A stretch of DNA of 64,000 nucleotides from Puccinia triticina. Taxonomy: Eukaryota; Basidiomycota; Pucciniomycetes; Pucciniales; Pucciniaceae. Below the pieces are notes generated by a model. The model saw nothing but the letters and a program-made list of their open reading frames with translations, searched no databases and was not told the origin of the DNA. A program made the translations under genes and the position numbers. Shown here piece after piece: positions 12,901 to 22,497 of this stretch. Every line of letters begins with the position of its first letter. Within the stretch, counting starts at the first letter, position 1. The stretch lies in assembly GCF_026914185.1 (NCBI RefSeq), contig NC_070569.1:5394001-5458000 (forward strand). Reading direction: 5' to 3'.

Positions 12901-14385
12901 AAGGTGTACAGCTTGACTACCCGCCCAACAAACCGGAAAGTTATAAAGGGGCGATGGGTTTTTAAGGTCAAAACTCTACCAGACGGAAGTATCTCTAAAT
13001 ATAAGGCCCGTTTTGTCGCGAAAGGATACACCCAGGAGGAAGGCATAGATTACGATCAAACATTCTCCCCAACGGGAAAACCATCTTCCCTTCGACTCAT
13101 CGTAGCTCTGGCCGCGAAGAAAGGATGGATCATTGAGCAAATGGACGCAGTGGCCGCCTTTCTCAATAGTGATCTAGAGGAAGAAATATACATGGAACAA
13201 CCCGAAGGTTTCGACGAAGGCAAAGAAGGTCAGGTTTGGCGTCTGCATAAATCCATCTATGGACTCAAACAATCTGCTAGACTATGGCATATTGAGGTGG
13301 AGAAATACCTCACAGCTATTGGCTTCTGCAAAACGGAGGCCGATTCTTGCGTGTTTTGCCGATTTCGAGACAACAAGCAGAGTATCATATACTTACACGT
13401 CGATGATATGATTATAACCGGTGATGAAATATCGACCGTCAAATCTGAAATCCACAACAAATGGGCCATGGAAGATCTAGGTGTTGCGAAATTCGCTGTG
13501 GGAATCGAAATTGAACGGAATAACAACGGTAATTACAGCTTACATCAAAAAGGAATGATTCAAAGCGTTCTAGAGAAATTCAACATGACTGACTGCCGGC
13601 CAGCAAGCACTCCCTTCGGATACAACGTCAAGCTAGTCAAATCCTCGGACGAAGAATCCAAAACTTTCACCCTGAGAAACCAACAATACCGAAAGGCAAT
13701 AGGTTCCCTCATGTACATTGCCATATGCACCCGTCCAGATATTAGTTTTGCTGTCGGGGTTCTATCTAGATTCCTTGAAAAACCCAACCAAAAACATTGG
13801 GACTCTTTCCTACATGTTCTCCGATATCTCAAATCAACCTTATCATACCGAATCACATATCAATCTCGTCACGGGGAAGATCTATCTGCAAATCCAGGAT
13901 GGTGTTTTCCGACAATGGCGAGTGATGCGGACTGGGCCGGTGACAAATCGACATTGCGTTCAACCACGGGATACGTCTTCAAATTCATGGAGGGCGCTGT
14001 AAGCTGGCGGAGTAGGCTTCAACCCACCGTTGCGCTATCATCCACCGAAGCTGAATACCGTGCCATCACCGAAGCGGGTCAAGAAGCGCTGTGGCTAATG
14101 AAACTGATGAAGGAACTGAAAATTCCTGTTCAAACTCCTCTCGAGCTAATCTGCGACAACCTAAGCGCCATCCACCTTGCACAAAATCCGGTTCACCACG
14201 GGCGCGTCAAACACGTGTCTATCGAACACCACTGGATCCGAGAACACGTACAAGAAGGCACTTTCAAGATGAAGCACGTATATACCTCAAACATGATTGC
14301 TGATATCCTCACGAAGAACCTCGGCAAAGCCCCCTTCTCAAAATTCAGGCACATGATTGGATTGAATGATGCATGTTCGAATTGA
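9961..14385 (+). CDS. Gag-Pol polyprotein of the intact Ty1/copia element (1474 aa)
   Basis: Single ORF starting two bases after the primer-binding site and ending just before the polypurine tract. Domains by residue: Gag with the UBN2-type start LTNDNYTSWCSQL (about 65-80); a zinc-knuckle variant CTPDICHGPHPASKC (about 316-330); protease DTGASSHM (about 419); GAG-pre-integrase HNRLGHL and CDTCKLGK (about 557-590); integrase with HIDLSG, TTDGGGEF and QNGLVERF (about 611, 678, 711), the catalytic D, D and E all present; reverse transcriptase with KGRWVFKVK, MDAVAAFLN and YLHVDDM (about 996, 1062, 1145); RNase H with SDADWAGD, LSSTEAEY and HVSIEHHWIREH (about 1321-1435). The first knuckle spacing (CX4CX8C, with an extra His) is unusual. 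No frame break. Acts in cytoplasmic virus-like particles and then in nuclear integration. Family knowledge supports the roles; intactness is seen in the sequence. Confidence 0.97.
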   Translation: MAEIQPQPQVQPQNQNAALAEQTQIRNLQKAAAKNALNRGGLVLGSDQAHAFAMTSMLTKIKGIDELTNDNYTSWCSQLGGALDAIYLSGYLMDTEFTDLTVGLEINEINRRCIIEFMFSRMDQTNYTRFRTALGDVEVPLIREMIEPTDEELAENPEAQPRPGRLVPSTRRGPAHLWTLVKEFYQADNEANLFLIQNKLESFKQDYKTSISTHIDNFLTLKNEFHNRGGSSEESSLGRRLLHSMHSSHSVEVRHIIRSVKPITSQSVIRALKQYEDENNEFKFSNSKMTDGISNLKLAGNTSRANSQNAPPRLKCTPDICHGPHPASKCFKRPENAKAEREWFESRGLNAPKNRANVARTMTTEANTDSNVTENQTENVIIASHTSAPTIVKKKKNYVFMAYGNEVNTVHPKLEAIWDTGASSHMFNDYSFFTNIKNNSMKNDNILTAGAEELKVEAQGDVVIKGVTVEQFTLRDSLYIPSIRNNLIAAGALKQKGAIEVPNPNDPSKFIVAFDDETFLQGRYVNNLMVVKIEPVSHNSNQDKNSNVADVSALNTDHNRLGHLNPAYMKKTLAHENQEDANCDTCKLGKSTKLPLTGTKPYSQFPLDNIHIDLSGIIRVPCIFDHSYFMLIVDECTRMVFIFFLKSKTKEDVFHAIQSFITRAERHCDQKVKMITTDGGGEFLNSLLIPFCESLGIVKNTTAPYTPQQNGLVERFMRTISTKARCLLLQSGLSSRYWSLACDAAVFIQNRIFNKSRNGFPETAYELWYGHKPNLKYIRTFGCLAYIHNRKSQMEDKFSQTSRKGFLVGFDEFNRNYLVFDYDSHRIINVHDVTFDENVFPERGDGDPENFIIEEEDITTRTDEPEALNIPKEGRVDSESDEDEIININGNLPSNPIKINVIPPKPPINHPDNPNYKRRSTRISQLPGRSYLASNPNHEVTTVSPDPKFEPKRFKDIFKSAFKSRWLEACEKEIKGMRDKKVYSLTTRPTNRKVIKGRWVFKVKTLPDGSISKYKARFVAKGYTQEEGIDYDQTFSPTGKPSSLRLIVALAAKKGWIIEQMDAVAAFLNSDLEEEIYMEQPEGFDEGKEGQVWRLHKSIYGLKQSARLWHIEVEKYLTAIGFCKTEADSCVFCRFRDNKQSIIYLHVDDMIITGDEISTVKSEIHNKWAMEDLGVAKFAVGIEIERNNNGNYSLHQKGMIQSVLEKFNMTDCRPASTPFGYNVKLVKSSDEESKTFTLRNQQYRKAIGSLMYIAICTRPDISFAVGVLSRFLEKPNQKHWDSFLHVLRYLKSTLSYRITYQSRHGEDLSANPGWCFPTMASDADWAGDKSTLRSTTGYVFKFMEGAVSWRSRLQPTVALSSTEAEYRAITEAGQEALWLMKLMKELKIPVQTPLELICDNLSAIHLAQNPVHHGRVKHVSIEHHWIREHVQEGTFKMKHVYTSNMIADILTKNLGKAPFSKFRHMIGLNDACSN

Positions 14386-14392
14386 GGGGGAC
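14384..14392 (+). other. Polypurine tract of the intact copia
   Basis: GAGGGGGAC between the pol stop codon and the start of the 3' LTR. Confidence 0.8.
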
Positions 14393-15013
14393 TGTTGAGT
14401 TACATAGAATACCCCTGAAACTCGACAAGCAACTATGAATACGCAGCAAATGTTCAATTCTCACATGCATCGTGAAGATACCGAATCGAAACCTAACCCA
14501 AATTTTCAATCATCAACAAAACCGACATCCCTCAACCCCCGCGCGGACTAGTTTCTTCTTCACGCGTTTACATCATCATAACCGTGAAGAAGAGACTAGT
14601 AAGCATTTCTTTCCGTCATCAACAACATCAAGAACAATCCCAATTCAATCGACTAACACTTCCTTTATCTTTCCCACTCATTCTTTTCCATCCCTTTCTT
14701 TTTTTTAGACCAAAAATCTCTGTGCGCGTCCTTCACCCGAACACTCAAAAAAAAAAAAAAAAAAAAACTCCCCATCCTCACCTTCACTGCGCTCACGCAG
14801 GTATGAACCAATGCTCCTTTTGTTATATTCATAAATGTTTTCTTTTATCATTCTGACTATTCTTCTATCGTTTATCTCTTATATTTTTTTTATTGTTTCA
14901 GGTGTGTGAGAATCAGAGTCGTAGTCCGTCCGTCGTCGTCGTCCAAAAGAGCTGTCATTCATATTTTCTATTCATCTTTAAGGTTGCCTGGTCGAATTAT
15001 ACCTAAAATTACA
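14393..15013 (+). repeat. 3' LTR of the intact copia (621 bp)
   Basis: Same as the 5' LTR except for one T fewer in a run near 14895; even the 21-base A-run has the same length. Confidence 0.95.
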
Positions 15014-15430
15014 AAGATGACCGGAACAAACCGGTCATCATATCTACCTCTAGATGACCGGTTCGTTCCGGCCATCGGGAGGAGTGCATACTCCCTTGAT
15101 GACCGGAACGAACTGGTCATCGAGTGGAAGATGTACTCCTCAAGATGACCGCAACGAACCGGTCATCTTGAGGAGTAGATACTCCTCTTGATGACCAGTT
15201 CGTTCCGGTCATCGAGGGAATATGCACTCCTCCAAATGACCGTAACGACCCGGTCATCAAGGGAAGGGTTCGTTCCGGTCATCGGGAGGAGTGCATACTT
15301 CCTTGATGACCGGAACGAACCGGTCATCTTGATCAGTACATCTTCCTCTTGATGACCGGCTCGTTCCGGTCATCTTGGGAAGTACATACTCCTCTCAAGG
15401 ATCGGAACAAGCCGGTCATCGAGAATTGGG
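15014..15430. repeat. Palindromic minisatellite, right half (array A)
   Basis: Continuation of the array interrupted by the copia. A perfect unit is at 15305-15328 (arms of nine, loop of six). Much of it is the reverse complement of the left half. It begins with the second AAGAT duplication. Confidence 0.85.
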
Positions 15431-15651
15431 CGAGTGACTTTTGATGGCAGGTACGGACCGGGCATCAAGGAGGGAGTGTACTCTTATTAATAGCCGTCGT
15501 TCTCGAGTACGGACGACTTTATTGGGCTTGAATTTCTTGGATTGAGGCATTGGAGCAGGCGTTGTTGGCAGGTTGGGTTCCGATGTGGGTGGTGGGATGG
15601 TGTCCATTAGGACAACAGGGTCGATGAGATTGTCGATGGACTTGGGCATGC
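15416..15651 (-). other. Weak open frame inside the TIR element
   Basis: A minus-strand frame opens with a true ATG at 15651 and has balanced composition with a Pro/Thr-rich segment and a basic patch (SKKFKPNKVVRTRERR). It could be a captured or transposase-derived N-terminal exon, or chance. No family recognised. Confidence 0.2.
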
Positions 15652-16439
15652 TGCTTGGATGTTGGTGCAGTGCAGAGAAGTGGAAAAATAGCTTCCAAAA
15701 AACAGGGTCAGACCTGTTTTTGAAAAGCACCCATTTTCGAGGAAAACTATTTTCCGGATATGTCAAAAAACAGGCGCTGTGGTACGTTTTTTTTGGTGAA
15801 AACAGTTTTTTTGCAAATAAATTAATTTCCGGGGGAAAAACTGTTTTTTTCCCGGCTATGGTACAGGCCCTAAAGTGTATTACCAGATATGCTTAACCAA
15901 TGAGCTGCAAGCTGGTAAATTCAATATGTAGGGGATTGAATTGGCACATGTGGAGCCAGGTGGAGCCCGTTTTTAGCTGAACTAATGGGTCTTGGTCAGA
16001 CAATACAAATCGCAGACTTTTTGAAGTTATCATGTTCAACACCTGCGTAAAAGAGTGATTTTAAAGCTGCCAATGTGAATGTGCATATAATCCGCAGAGC
16101 TTGAAGCCGTCTCAATGATATTCAGCCGGAGTGCGTCGAGAGTATCATGAACCATGGGGATGTTGACTGGTGTTGCCCTCATCCGATGAGGCATGCCCTG
16201 CTGCTGTGGTTTTTCTGATTGTTACTCTGATGACTGATGTGCTTGTTGCGGTGTATATGTTAGGCAAAAAAGAAGCAGCTGGAATTGTTTTTTTTGAGTG
16301 CAGTTTGTTTTGACATTGCGCACTATGAGGTATCAACCAAAGAGTAGAAGCTATGGCTAGTGATAAGAGATGTCCCATTTGACTACAACCATTCCCGACA
16401 AAAAATGCAAGCAAAGGATCCACTGAGATCCATGACCGT

Positions 16440-16565
16440 AGTGATACAGGCCAAGGAGCATTGCTACATAACCCGGTGGGGACACTTCGGATCAAGCGGG
16501 GGATTGTCCGGTGGCGTCCACTCCCGTCATCCGGTTCACACCAAGAACCACTAGGCCACCACAAC
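16440..16565 (-). repeat. Possible tRNA-derived (SINE-like) sequence
   Basis: Reading the minus strand from about 16565, TGGCCTAGTGG matches the pol III A-box consensus TGGCNNAGTGG exactly. About 50-60 bases on lies a poor B-box-like stretch (GCTTGATCC). There is no cloverleaf with a closing acceptor stem, so it is not a tRNA gene; a tRNA-derived SINE head is the alternative. The surrounding 15874-16440 holds nothing else I can support. Confidence 0.25.
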
Positions 16566-16628
16566 TAGACATCACCCTTTGGCCGCAGTCAACAACACAA
16601 TTCCACCGGTCGCTACCCTCAAATCATC

Positions 16629-17535
16629 ATGCGCGCGGCCCGGATCATACGTCAAGTCTCCAATGAGGCCAAGAAGGCGGCCACCCAGGAGCGTCCTACG
16701 GCTGCAGACCCCTTCTTATATCACACCAAACCACCAACAGCGTTTTGGGAGAAGTTCAGAAAAATGATGGCCATCAACCCGTGAGTGACGTACCCTTCAA
16801 ATTCTACACTCTGCACAAGATTCGAGAACTGAAAGATTGGTGATGATTGCTTGGTGGTATTTAGGGAATCTTCATCATCAGGAATGCAACTAAACGAGGT
16901 CTTCCGATCACCCCCACCTGCGTCTGTCAAGACGGTCCAAGTAACGCCGGCCTCAAAGGCTTCGGATCCTGCTGAGAACCCGTACCATGAGCGCGACTTC
17001 CGTCGAATGTATCCTCGATTGGAAATGGTCACCCAGACCGACCTTGCCAGCTTATTAATTGCGGCACCTGAACAAATGCAGTCAGTGTGCATCCTCTCTC
17101 CAAGGAGTCTTGTCCAAGACTGACAGGTGTCGGGTTGTGGAAACGACTCCATCCAGGTTACCCTCACCATCCTCATCCCCCTCCGTTACTTCGGTCACTT
17201 CCGGGTCAAATGATAGCGCCTCGTTGGCATCCTTGTACCTCTCTTCGGCTGCTTCCCCAGATTCGCCATCCACTTTTGTTCCCCCTACACCTCCAGGCAA
17301 AGCTCGTAAGTGTCTCCTTTCTCCCGGTGGTTCATCTTCTTACATGTGATATCACTACTCACCTAGACATGAATCTGGCTTTTCAAACTTTCAGATCGCT
17401 ACAGCCTTAGTGAACAGCCCCCTCACAACAAGGATGCCCATTTCCCCATGTCAGTGTCTCGTTTTTATTGCACACGTTTCCAGTCCACCTCTAACATCTT
17501 TTCTACTGAAATCGTACAGGGTGACTTATCGTTAG
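16629..17535 (+). CDS. Probable mitochondrial complex I accessory subunit, fungal 17.8/21.3-kDa type
   Basis: Five exons join exactly: 16629-16780, 16865-17080, 17127-17305, 17395-17449, 17520-17535, giving 205 aa; all introns are GT-AG and one is only 46 bp. The N-terminus (MRAARIIRQVSNEAKKA) is basic and amphipathic, as expected of a mitochondrial presequence. Conserved-looking blocks are FWEKFRKMMAINP (exon 1), NPYHERDFRRMYPRL followed by VTQTDLASLL (exon 2) and HNKDAHFPM near the C-terminus. From memory the NPY-RD-RR-YP and AHFPM blocks resemble fungal accessory subunits of NADH:ubiquinone oxidoreductase; that is recognition by eye. Exon 3 is a Ser/Pro-rich linker. If right, it is an inner-membrane respiratory protein. 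The exon structure is far more certain than the function. It is the only housekeeping-type gene in the first 18 kb. Confidence 0.6.
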
Positions 17536-18669
17536 AGAGTTCGCGATGATAAATCAGTCAAACTGATTTCGAGTGATAATGTTGAGGATTTAATGTACTA
17601 GATAATATGTAGTCATCTGAAAAGCTTGAACCCAAAGCTACTCAACCACATCCTCCATTGCGTCCTCATTTGATAAAGCCTCGCCACCTAGACCAATTCT
17701 TGAGAGTCGCTACGGCTAGTTTTTCTCTTTCCCTTCTAAGCAATGTTATTCAAATCCAAACAGTTCTGGTGTATGACAAACGTGGGACTCGAGTAGAAAT
17801 TAAGTTGTTCGATTGTACCCTCAATCTGTGGAAATAATATATTCAGGACTGTTACTACAGACTACAAGCTGCTCAGTGCTACCGACTTTTTACAACGATA
17901 CCTTGATTTCAATAGTAAAGAATTCACAATCATCGGCATCCCACAGATCTGAAAACCACCAGCATCTACCACCATTCTCCAGATTTGAAGATCATCAGAT
18001 TCAAGTTCCCCCCTGATAGTCTGAATGGGAGGCACCTGATGGTTCGTCGGTTGGAGAGTTCTCTGTGCCACAATCCCTTTGTTTTGAAAGGGTGATGATC
18101 AGGCGGCTTCCCCGCCCCGTGCCGTGCAGATTCCCGAACCCTAGGCGATGCTTTCTTTCCGGTCAATCTATACATCAATCAGTACTCACTATGCGTGTCA
18201 TCTTGTCCGGGATCTAAACAAGGGGCACCTGTGCCAATTTGTTGGATATTCATATTCTGATAAACCAGGCACATTTTGTTTATTTTTCCGCGGATGGTTA
18301 TTTCTGGGCAAGTTAACTGCTCTCTCCTCTGCCCTGCCGGGCAACACCGCCCACGTCCCCGATGGATCAGTCTGTCTCCACAAGGTAAAGACATTTGCTA
18401 GACATGGCATTCTTTCGCAGCTGCTGATACCATTACTTGGCATACATTTCTCAACGATTGTACATCGTAGTACAGCGCCTAACTAGATGAAACTTCATCC
18501 CAGGTTCTTCCTGATGATATGGGGTGTTTCATCGTGTTCTCTTGGTGGTTCGTCAATGTCCACGCACCTGTGTTAAGTTCGGCCGTGTGGTACTAGCCTC
18601 CGCTTTGCCCCTGTCTAATAATTATTTTTTTGTCTATCTATCGATATCTGGTTTGTGTTTTCCGGCGAT
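17536..18669. other. Intergenic region before the phospholipase pair
   Basis: Holds the 3' flank of the complex I-like gene and the presumed promoter of the first phospholipase copy. Short open frames occur but none has splice or family support. The last 150 bp resemble the segment before the second copy (compare about 18520-18660 with 22330-22490: shared GGTGTTTCAT start, TCAATGTCCA and TGTCTAATAATTATT), so the duplication included upstream DNA. Confidence 0.5.
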
Positions 18670-21473
18670 ATGCGCCTTCTCAACATTCATTCAACATGGA
18701 AGACTCTACTATGGGGACAGACTATCTTCAACTTCGCCCCGGAATCCCTCGGAGCTGACTCCGGCACAACCAGCACACCGATACCAAAACCTCGAAGCTA
18801 TGCTCCCGAAAAGATTGCTTGCCCTGCAAACCTTTCCGTGCTAACTTCATCCACATACCCAGTACGGCACCACATCTCATCTCTTACAATTTCCCACGAG
18901 AAATACAAAACGACACGTACTTATGCTACCTTTGTCCCCTCCGCGCTTCGCAGTGGCCCGCAAGTTCAGCGGAGCAAGCTTATGTCTCATCCAAGACTGC
19001 CCAATCCCTCAAAACATGGGAAGACTATTTATCAAGAGTCAATCTGACCGACTTTAATGTGCAAGACTTTTTGAAAAACTCGACGCGCGATGGCTTAGTT
19101 GCTGGCCGAAATCTACCAAACATAGCGTTCAGTCTATCGGGAGGTGGAAATCGAGCACTCCTCTATGCAGCCTCGATTATGGATGCCTTTGATGCCAGAA
19201 ATCCTCAAGCCACCCAAGCCCGTACAGGTGGTGTACTCCAGCTGGCTAATTTTGCCTCAGGATTATCCGCGTAGGTTTCTTTGCTGTTTCTCCTGGTGCT
19301 AACACAAGGTTCTCGAGAAAACTAAACCAAAACACTTGATGTTTACAGCTCTTCTTGGTTTCTTGCAAGTTGGGCGAATGCTGACTTTATTAGATTCCCT
19401 GAACTGGCGGAGAATGAGTGGCATTCGGCATTCACACATGGCTACTTCAGCTGGAGACGTTTGAAACATTATCCCCACCATTATCACGATCTCAGGGAAA
19501 AGAAAAAGGCCGGATTCCGCGTCAGTGTGGTTGAGTAAGTCCCATGAGTGTGAGAGCTTATGAAAAGAGTTGAAACTAAAACATTCTGAACCATTAAAAT
19601 AATTTAGTATATGGGGAAGGATACTTTCAAAAAATTTCTTGTGGGTGGAATTCCAGATGAATTTTTGGCGGAAAAGTTCTAACCAAGCATTGCTTTCAGA
19701 AATGATCCGCACGTTGGAAGTAGATTAGCATTATCATCACTGCGATATAAATCTCAATACGTCAACCAAACATTTCCTTTTCCAATCCTAGTCTCAACCT
19801 CCAGAAAGAAAGAAGGGGCTGATCTTGATTTAGACAGTCCAATATGTGAGCCCAGCATGTACAGCTTGAAGTCTTTCGACGGCAGCTAAATCACTGCATA
19901 TTTGTTTTGGAACTTCACCCAGATGAATTCACGCCTGAAGACATCAATGTATGGCATCCTACCTTGAATGCGACTTTTCCAATGGCTTATCTTGGCTCAA
20001 AGACGGGTCCAGTCACGAGTAAAGCAACGGAGTGCGTCATTGGTTTTGATAATCTTGGGTAAGCTCAGGGACCTTCTGGAATGATATTCTACCATTGACT
20101 TGCCAATGCCAATGAATTCCAAATTGAAATCAATTTTTTCATCCTAGATTTTTGATGGTAAGCAAAGAATAAATAAACAAAAAACAAACTGAAGATGGAG
20201 GCTAAGAAGTGTATTGATAATCAATTAGGGAGCTTCCAGTAACATTTTTAGCTATCAAGTATGTATTGCTTAATTGAACAAGTCAATGCAGATCTGAAAC
20301 TGAAAAAGATGTGCTATACTCAGGACAGGAAAAAAAATAACAAATCAATAATGGCTGGCCTGGCAAGTATGTTTGTCAAAGGAAGGTTTTACGAGGCTTT
20401 GGTAAGTATTTGTAAGCCCAAGCTTTGCTCTCTTTCGTGAATTGGAACGTTGATTTTAACATCGCAACAACCATGAAATCAATGATTCTGGCGATTTGTG
20501 ATGCGTAGGTTCCCAACCCGTTCATGGGCCAAGGTAGGGGTCCTACTCCTGGAAGTGGCTTCCCCGATGGAGAAAGAGATGAACTCCTCCTGGCTGATGG
20601 CGCGATGGCACAAGAGTCGATGCCCTTGTTCCCGCTTTTGCAACCATCAAGGATGGTCGATGTGATCATCGCCGTCGACTCAGTTAGTCACTCCCATCTC
20701 ATGCTCGTGGCTTACTCCCTGATTAACCTGATTTTGGGATGCGCTTTTAGTCAGTCGACGGAAGAGCATTTGACAATCCAAAGCAGAAAGGATGTAAGTT
20801 GTCTAACTCGCTGTTTTTCTTGCTTAATACTTTGACTGAGAGCACTTTTTCATTAACTTAGATCCCAACGGCACAGCATTGTATCGGACTAGCATGAAGT
20901 TGAAACAGGATGGCTATCGGGGATATAAGTTTCCGGAGTAAGCTCATGACTGTTGAAGATTTCCTGAACATTTCATCCGAGATGACTTCTACGGAAATGA
21001 TCTGTTATTGAACATCAAATTATTTGCTTATTTAGGGTTCCAGAAACATGTCGAAATACAACTTTCACTGACCGTGGCTACCACCAACGGCCAACGTTCT
21101 TCGGATGCAACCAGGACGCCCCCTTGGTGGTTTATATTCCTAATCACCATATTTCCCATGACACAGGCCAATCCACCATGCAGGCCAAGTATTCAGTAAG
21201 TGTTGCTTGCATTTTGCCCAAAGGCTTCAACAGAAAAGAAAACTATACGCACAACAAATGACTCATTTGCCGCATATCCAGAAAGCAGATATAACAGGTT
21301 TCTTCGAGAATGGATTCTACATAGCCACCCAAACACACTCATCGCAAAATGATACAGAATGGCCTTCCTGCTTGGCATGTGCACTTATTGATCGTCAAAA
21401 TGCCAGAAATGGAGTCGCAAGAACACCCCAATGTACATTGTGTTTCTCAAGATATTGTGCCACTGGCTTTTAA
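18670..21473 (+). pseudogene. Phospholipase B paralogue 1, disrupted
   Basis: Thirteen exons matching copy 2 can be traced: 18670-18861, 18954-19270, 19349-19534, 19608-19640, 19700-19845, 19923-20058, 20148-20157, 20229-20401, 20509-20682, 20751-20793, 20862-20937, 21036-21195, 21282-21473. Motifs: FSLSGGGNRALLY (nucleophile Ser), ASGLSASSW, VYEFTP-like YEFTPED, GFLMGASSN, LLLADGAM (catalytic Asp region), YPNGTAL, RPTFFGC and EWPSCLACAL near the C-terminus. Lesion: exon 8 is 173 bp instead of 183. A 10-base deletion near 20265-20290 shifts the frame, and a TAA appears right after YQVCIA. Splice sites all remain, so decay is recent. Secreted PLB enzymes remove acyl chains from phospholipids and lysophospholipids. 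Confidence 0.85.
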
Positions 21474-22497
21474 AAATTAAATAATTTATAATTTTTGCAC
21501 AATTCCATCTTTTCCATCTCAACATTAATTGTCATATTTACAATTTGTTTGGTTGGGATAATATATTTGCATCTTGTTTCAATCATAATACTGAATCTAA
21601 TGCGAAATGAATCACTTGAAGAAGCAGAACCCAGGGATATAAAGTTTAAAAATTAAAGTTGCTGGGGTGAGAGAGGGCCAGGAGAAGACCAAAGTCTATG
21701 AATGAGAATGCCTCTGTCAAGATCACCCCCTATCAAATAATTAGAGAATAATCTTCATAGAAATTAGAATCTACTCTTCTTTTTTGATTGGATTGTTTTA
21801 CGCAGCTGGAATATATTTGTGGCCTACCTCAGATCCAGCCACATTAACCAAACATTGTGATTTCTAGCCACTAGCTGAAAAATATGTTTATTTCAGTCAA
21901 TCAGCTATAATCTTGGGGTTTGGCCCCCACATCGTTGTCTCTTAAATAATTTTCAAATTCGCCCCTCCCCAAGCTCAGACAACATTTAACTGCCCATCCT
22001 CAAACAAAAAGATGGCGGATTTCTCCGCCGAAGGGCATCATTCTCCAAAAAAATATTTGAAAGTTATAGGATTGGTAATCTTTAAACAATAGAAACTGAA
22101 AGGGGCAGTGGGAAGAGTATATGTGAATACTGAAGTGCATGAATTACTGGGATAAAAATTTGGCAAAAATTACGATGTTGGAGGGGGAAAATAGCTGAAA
22201 ACTTCCAGCTTTTTAAGGTACCTCTGCCAAACCCTGACTCTAGTCTCAAGAACAGCTATCCTATAACAAGATACGTACATACAGCGTCGAACACCGATCA
22301 AACTATAATCAAGGGTCATCCCTCCGATGTGGTGTTTCATTGGTCAGCTTGGTGCTTCGTCGATGTCCATCACACCGCCACCGGCCGGGTGCTACTCTAT
22401 GTGGTGAGTTTTTGTCTAAGGAGCCTCCGCACACTTTTTCCAATTGCCTCTGTCCAATAATTATTCTTTTGTCAATCTTTCAACCACCAAATTTTCA
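21474..22497. other. AT-rich spacer between the two phospholipase copies
   Basis: About 1 kb with no gene. It holds the 3' flank of copy 1 and the presumed promoter of copy 2. The closest match to the copy 1 upstream region starts near 22325. Confidence 0.5.

Larger units (their letters stand above)
9323..15013 (+). mobile_element. Complete, apparently intact Ty1/copia retrotransposon
   Basis: LTR (9323-9944), primer-binding site, one uninterrupted gag-pol ORF, polypurine tract, LTR (14393-15013), and AAGAT duplications on both sides. The two LTRs appear to differ by only one base in a T-run, so insertion was very recent. All enzymatic domains are present in a single frame, so the copy may be mobile. 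Confidence 0.96.
8647..15870. mobile_element. Non-autonomous TIR element (PIF/Harbinger-like) with palindromic minisatellite and nested copia
   Basis: Perfect 14-bp terminal inverted repeats: GGGCCTGTACCATA at 8647-8660 and its complement at 15857-15870. Both are flanked by TAA (8644-8646 and 15871-15873), the three-base TWA duplication typical of PIF/Harbinger. Subterminal A/T-runs and a CGTRTACCACA-type motif occur near both ends in inverted orientation. Without the nested copia (5.69 kb plus its duplication) the element is about 1.5 kb and non-coding; no DDE transposase is visible. The interior is a palindromic array (8880-9317 and 15014-15430). Confidence 0.7.

Noticed and set aside
16440..16565. 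True tRNA gene
   Set aside because: Only an A-box; no acceptor stem closure and no good B-box.
20229..20290. An intron (GTATGT...AG) after the GFLMGASSN block of phospholipase copy 1
   Set aside because: Copy 2 reads straight through the same GTATGT in frame; the candidate intron would be only 24-34 nt.
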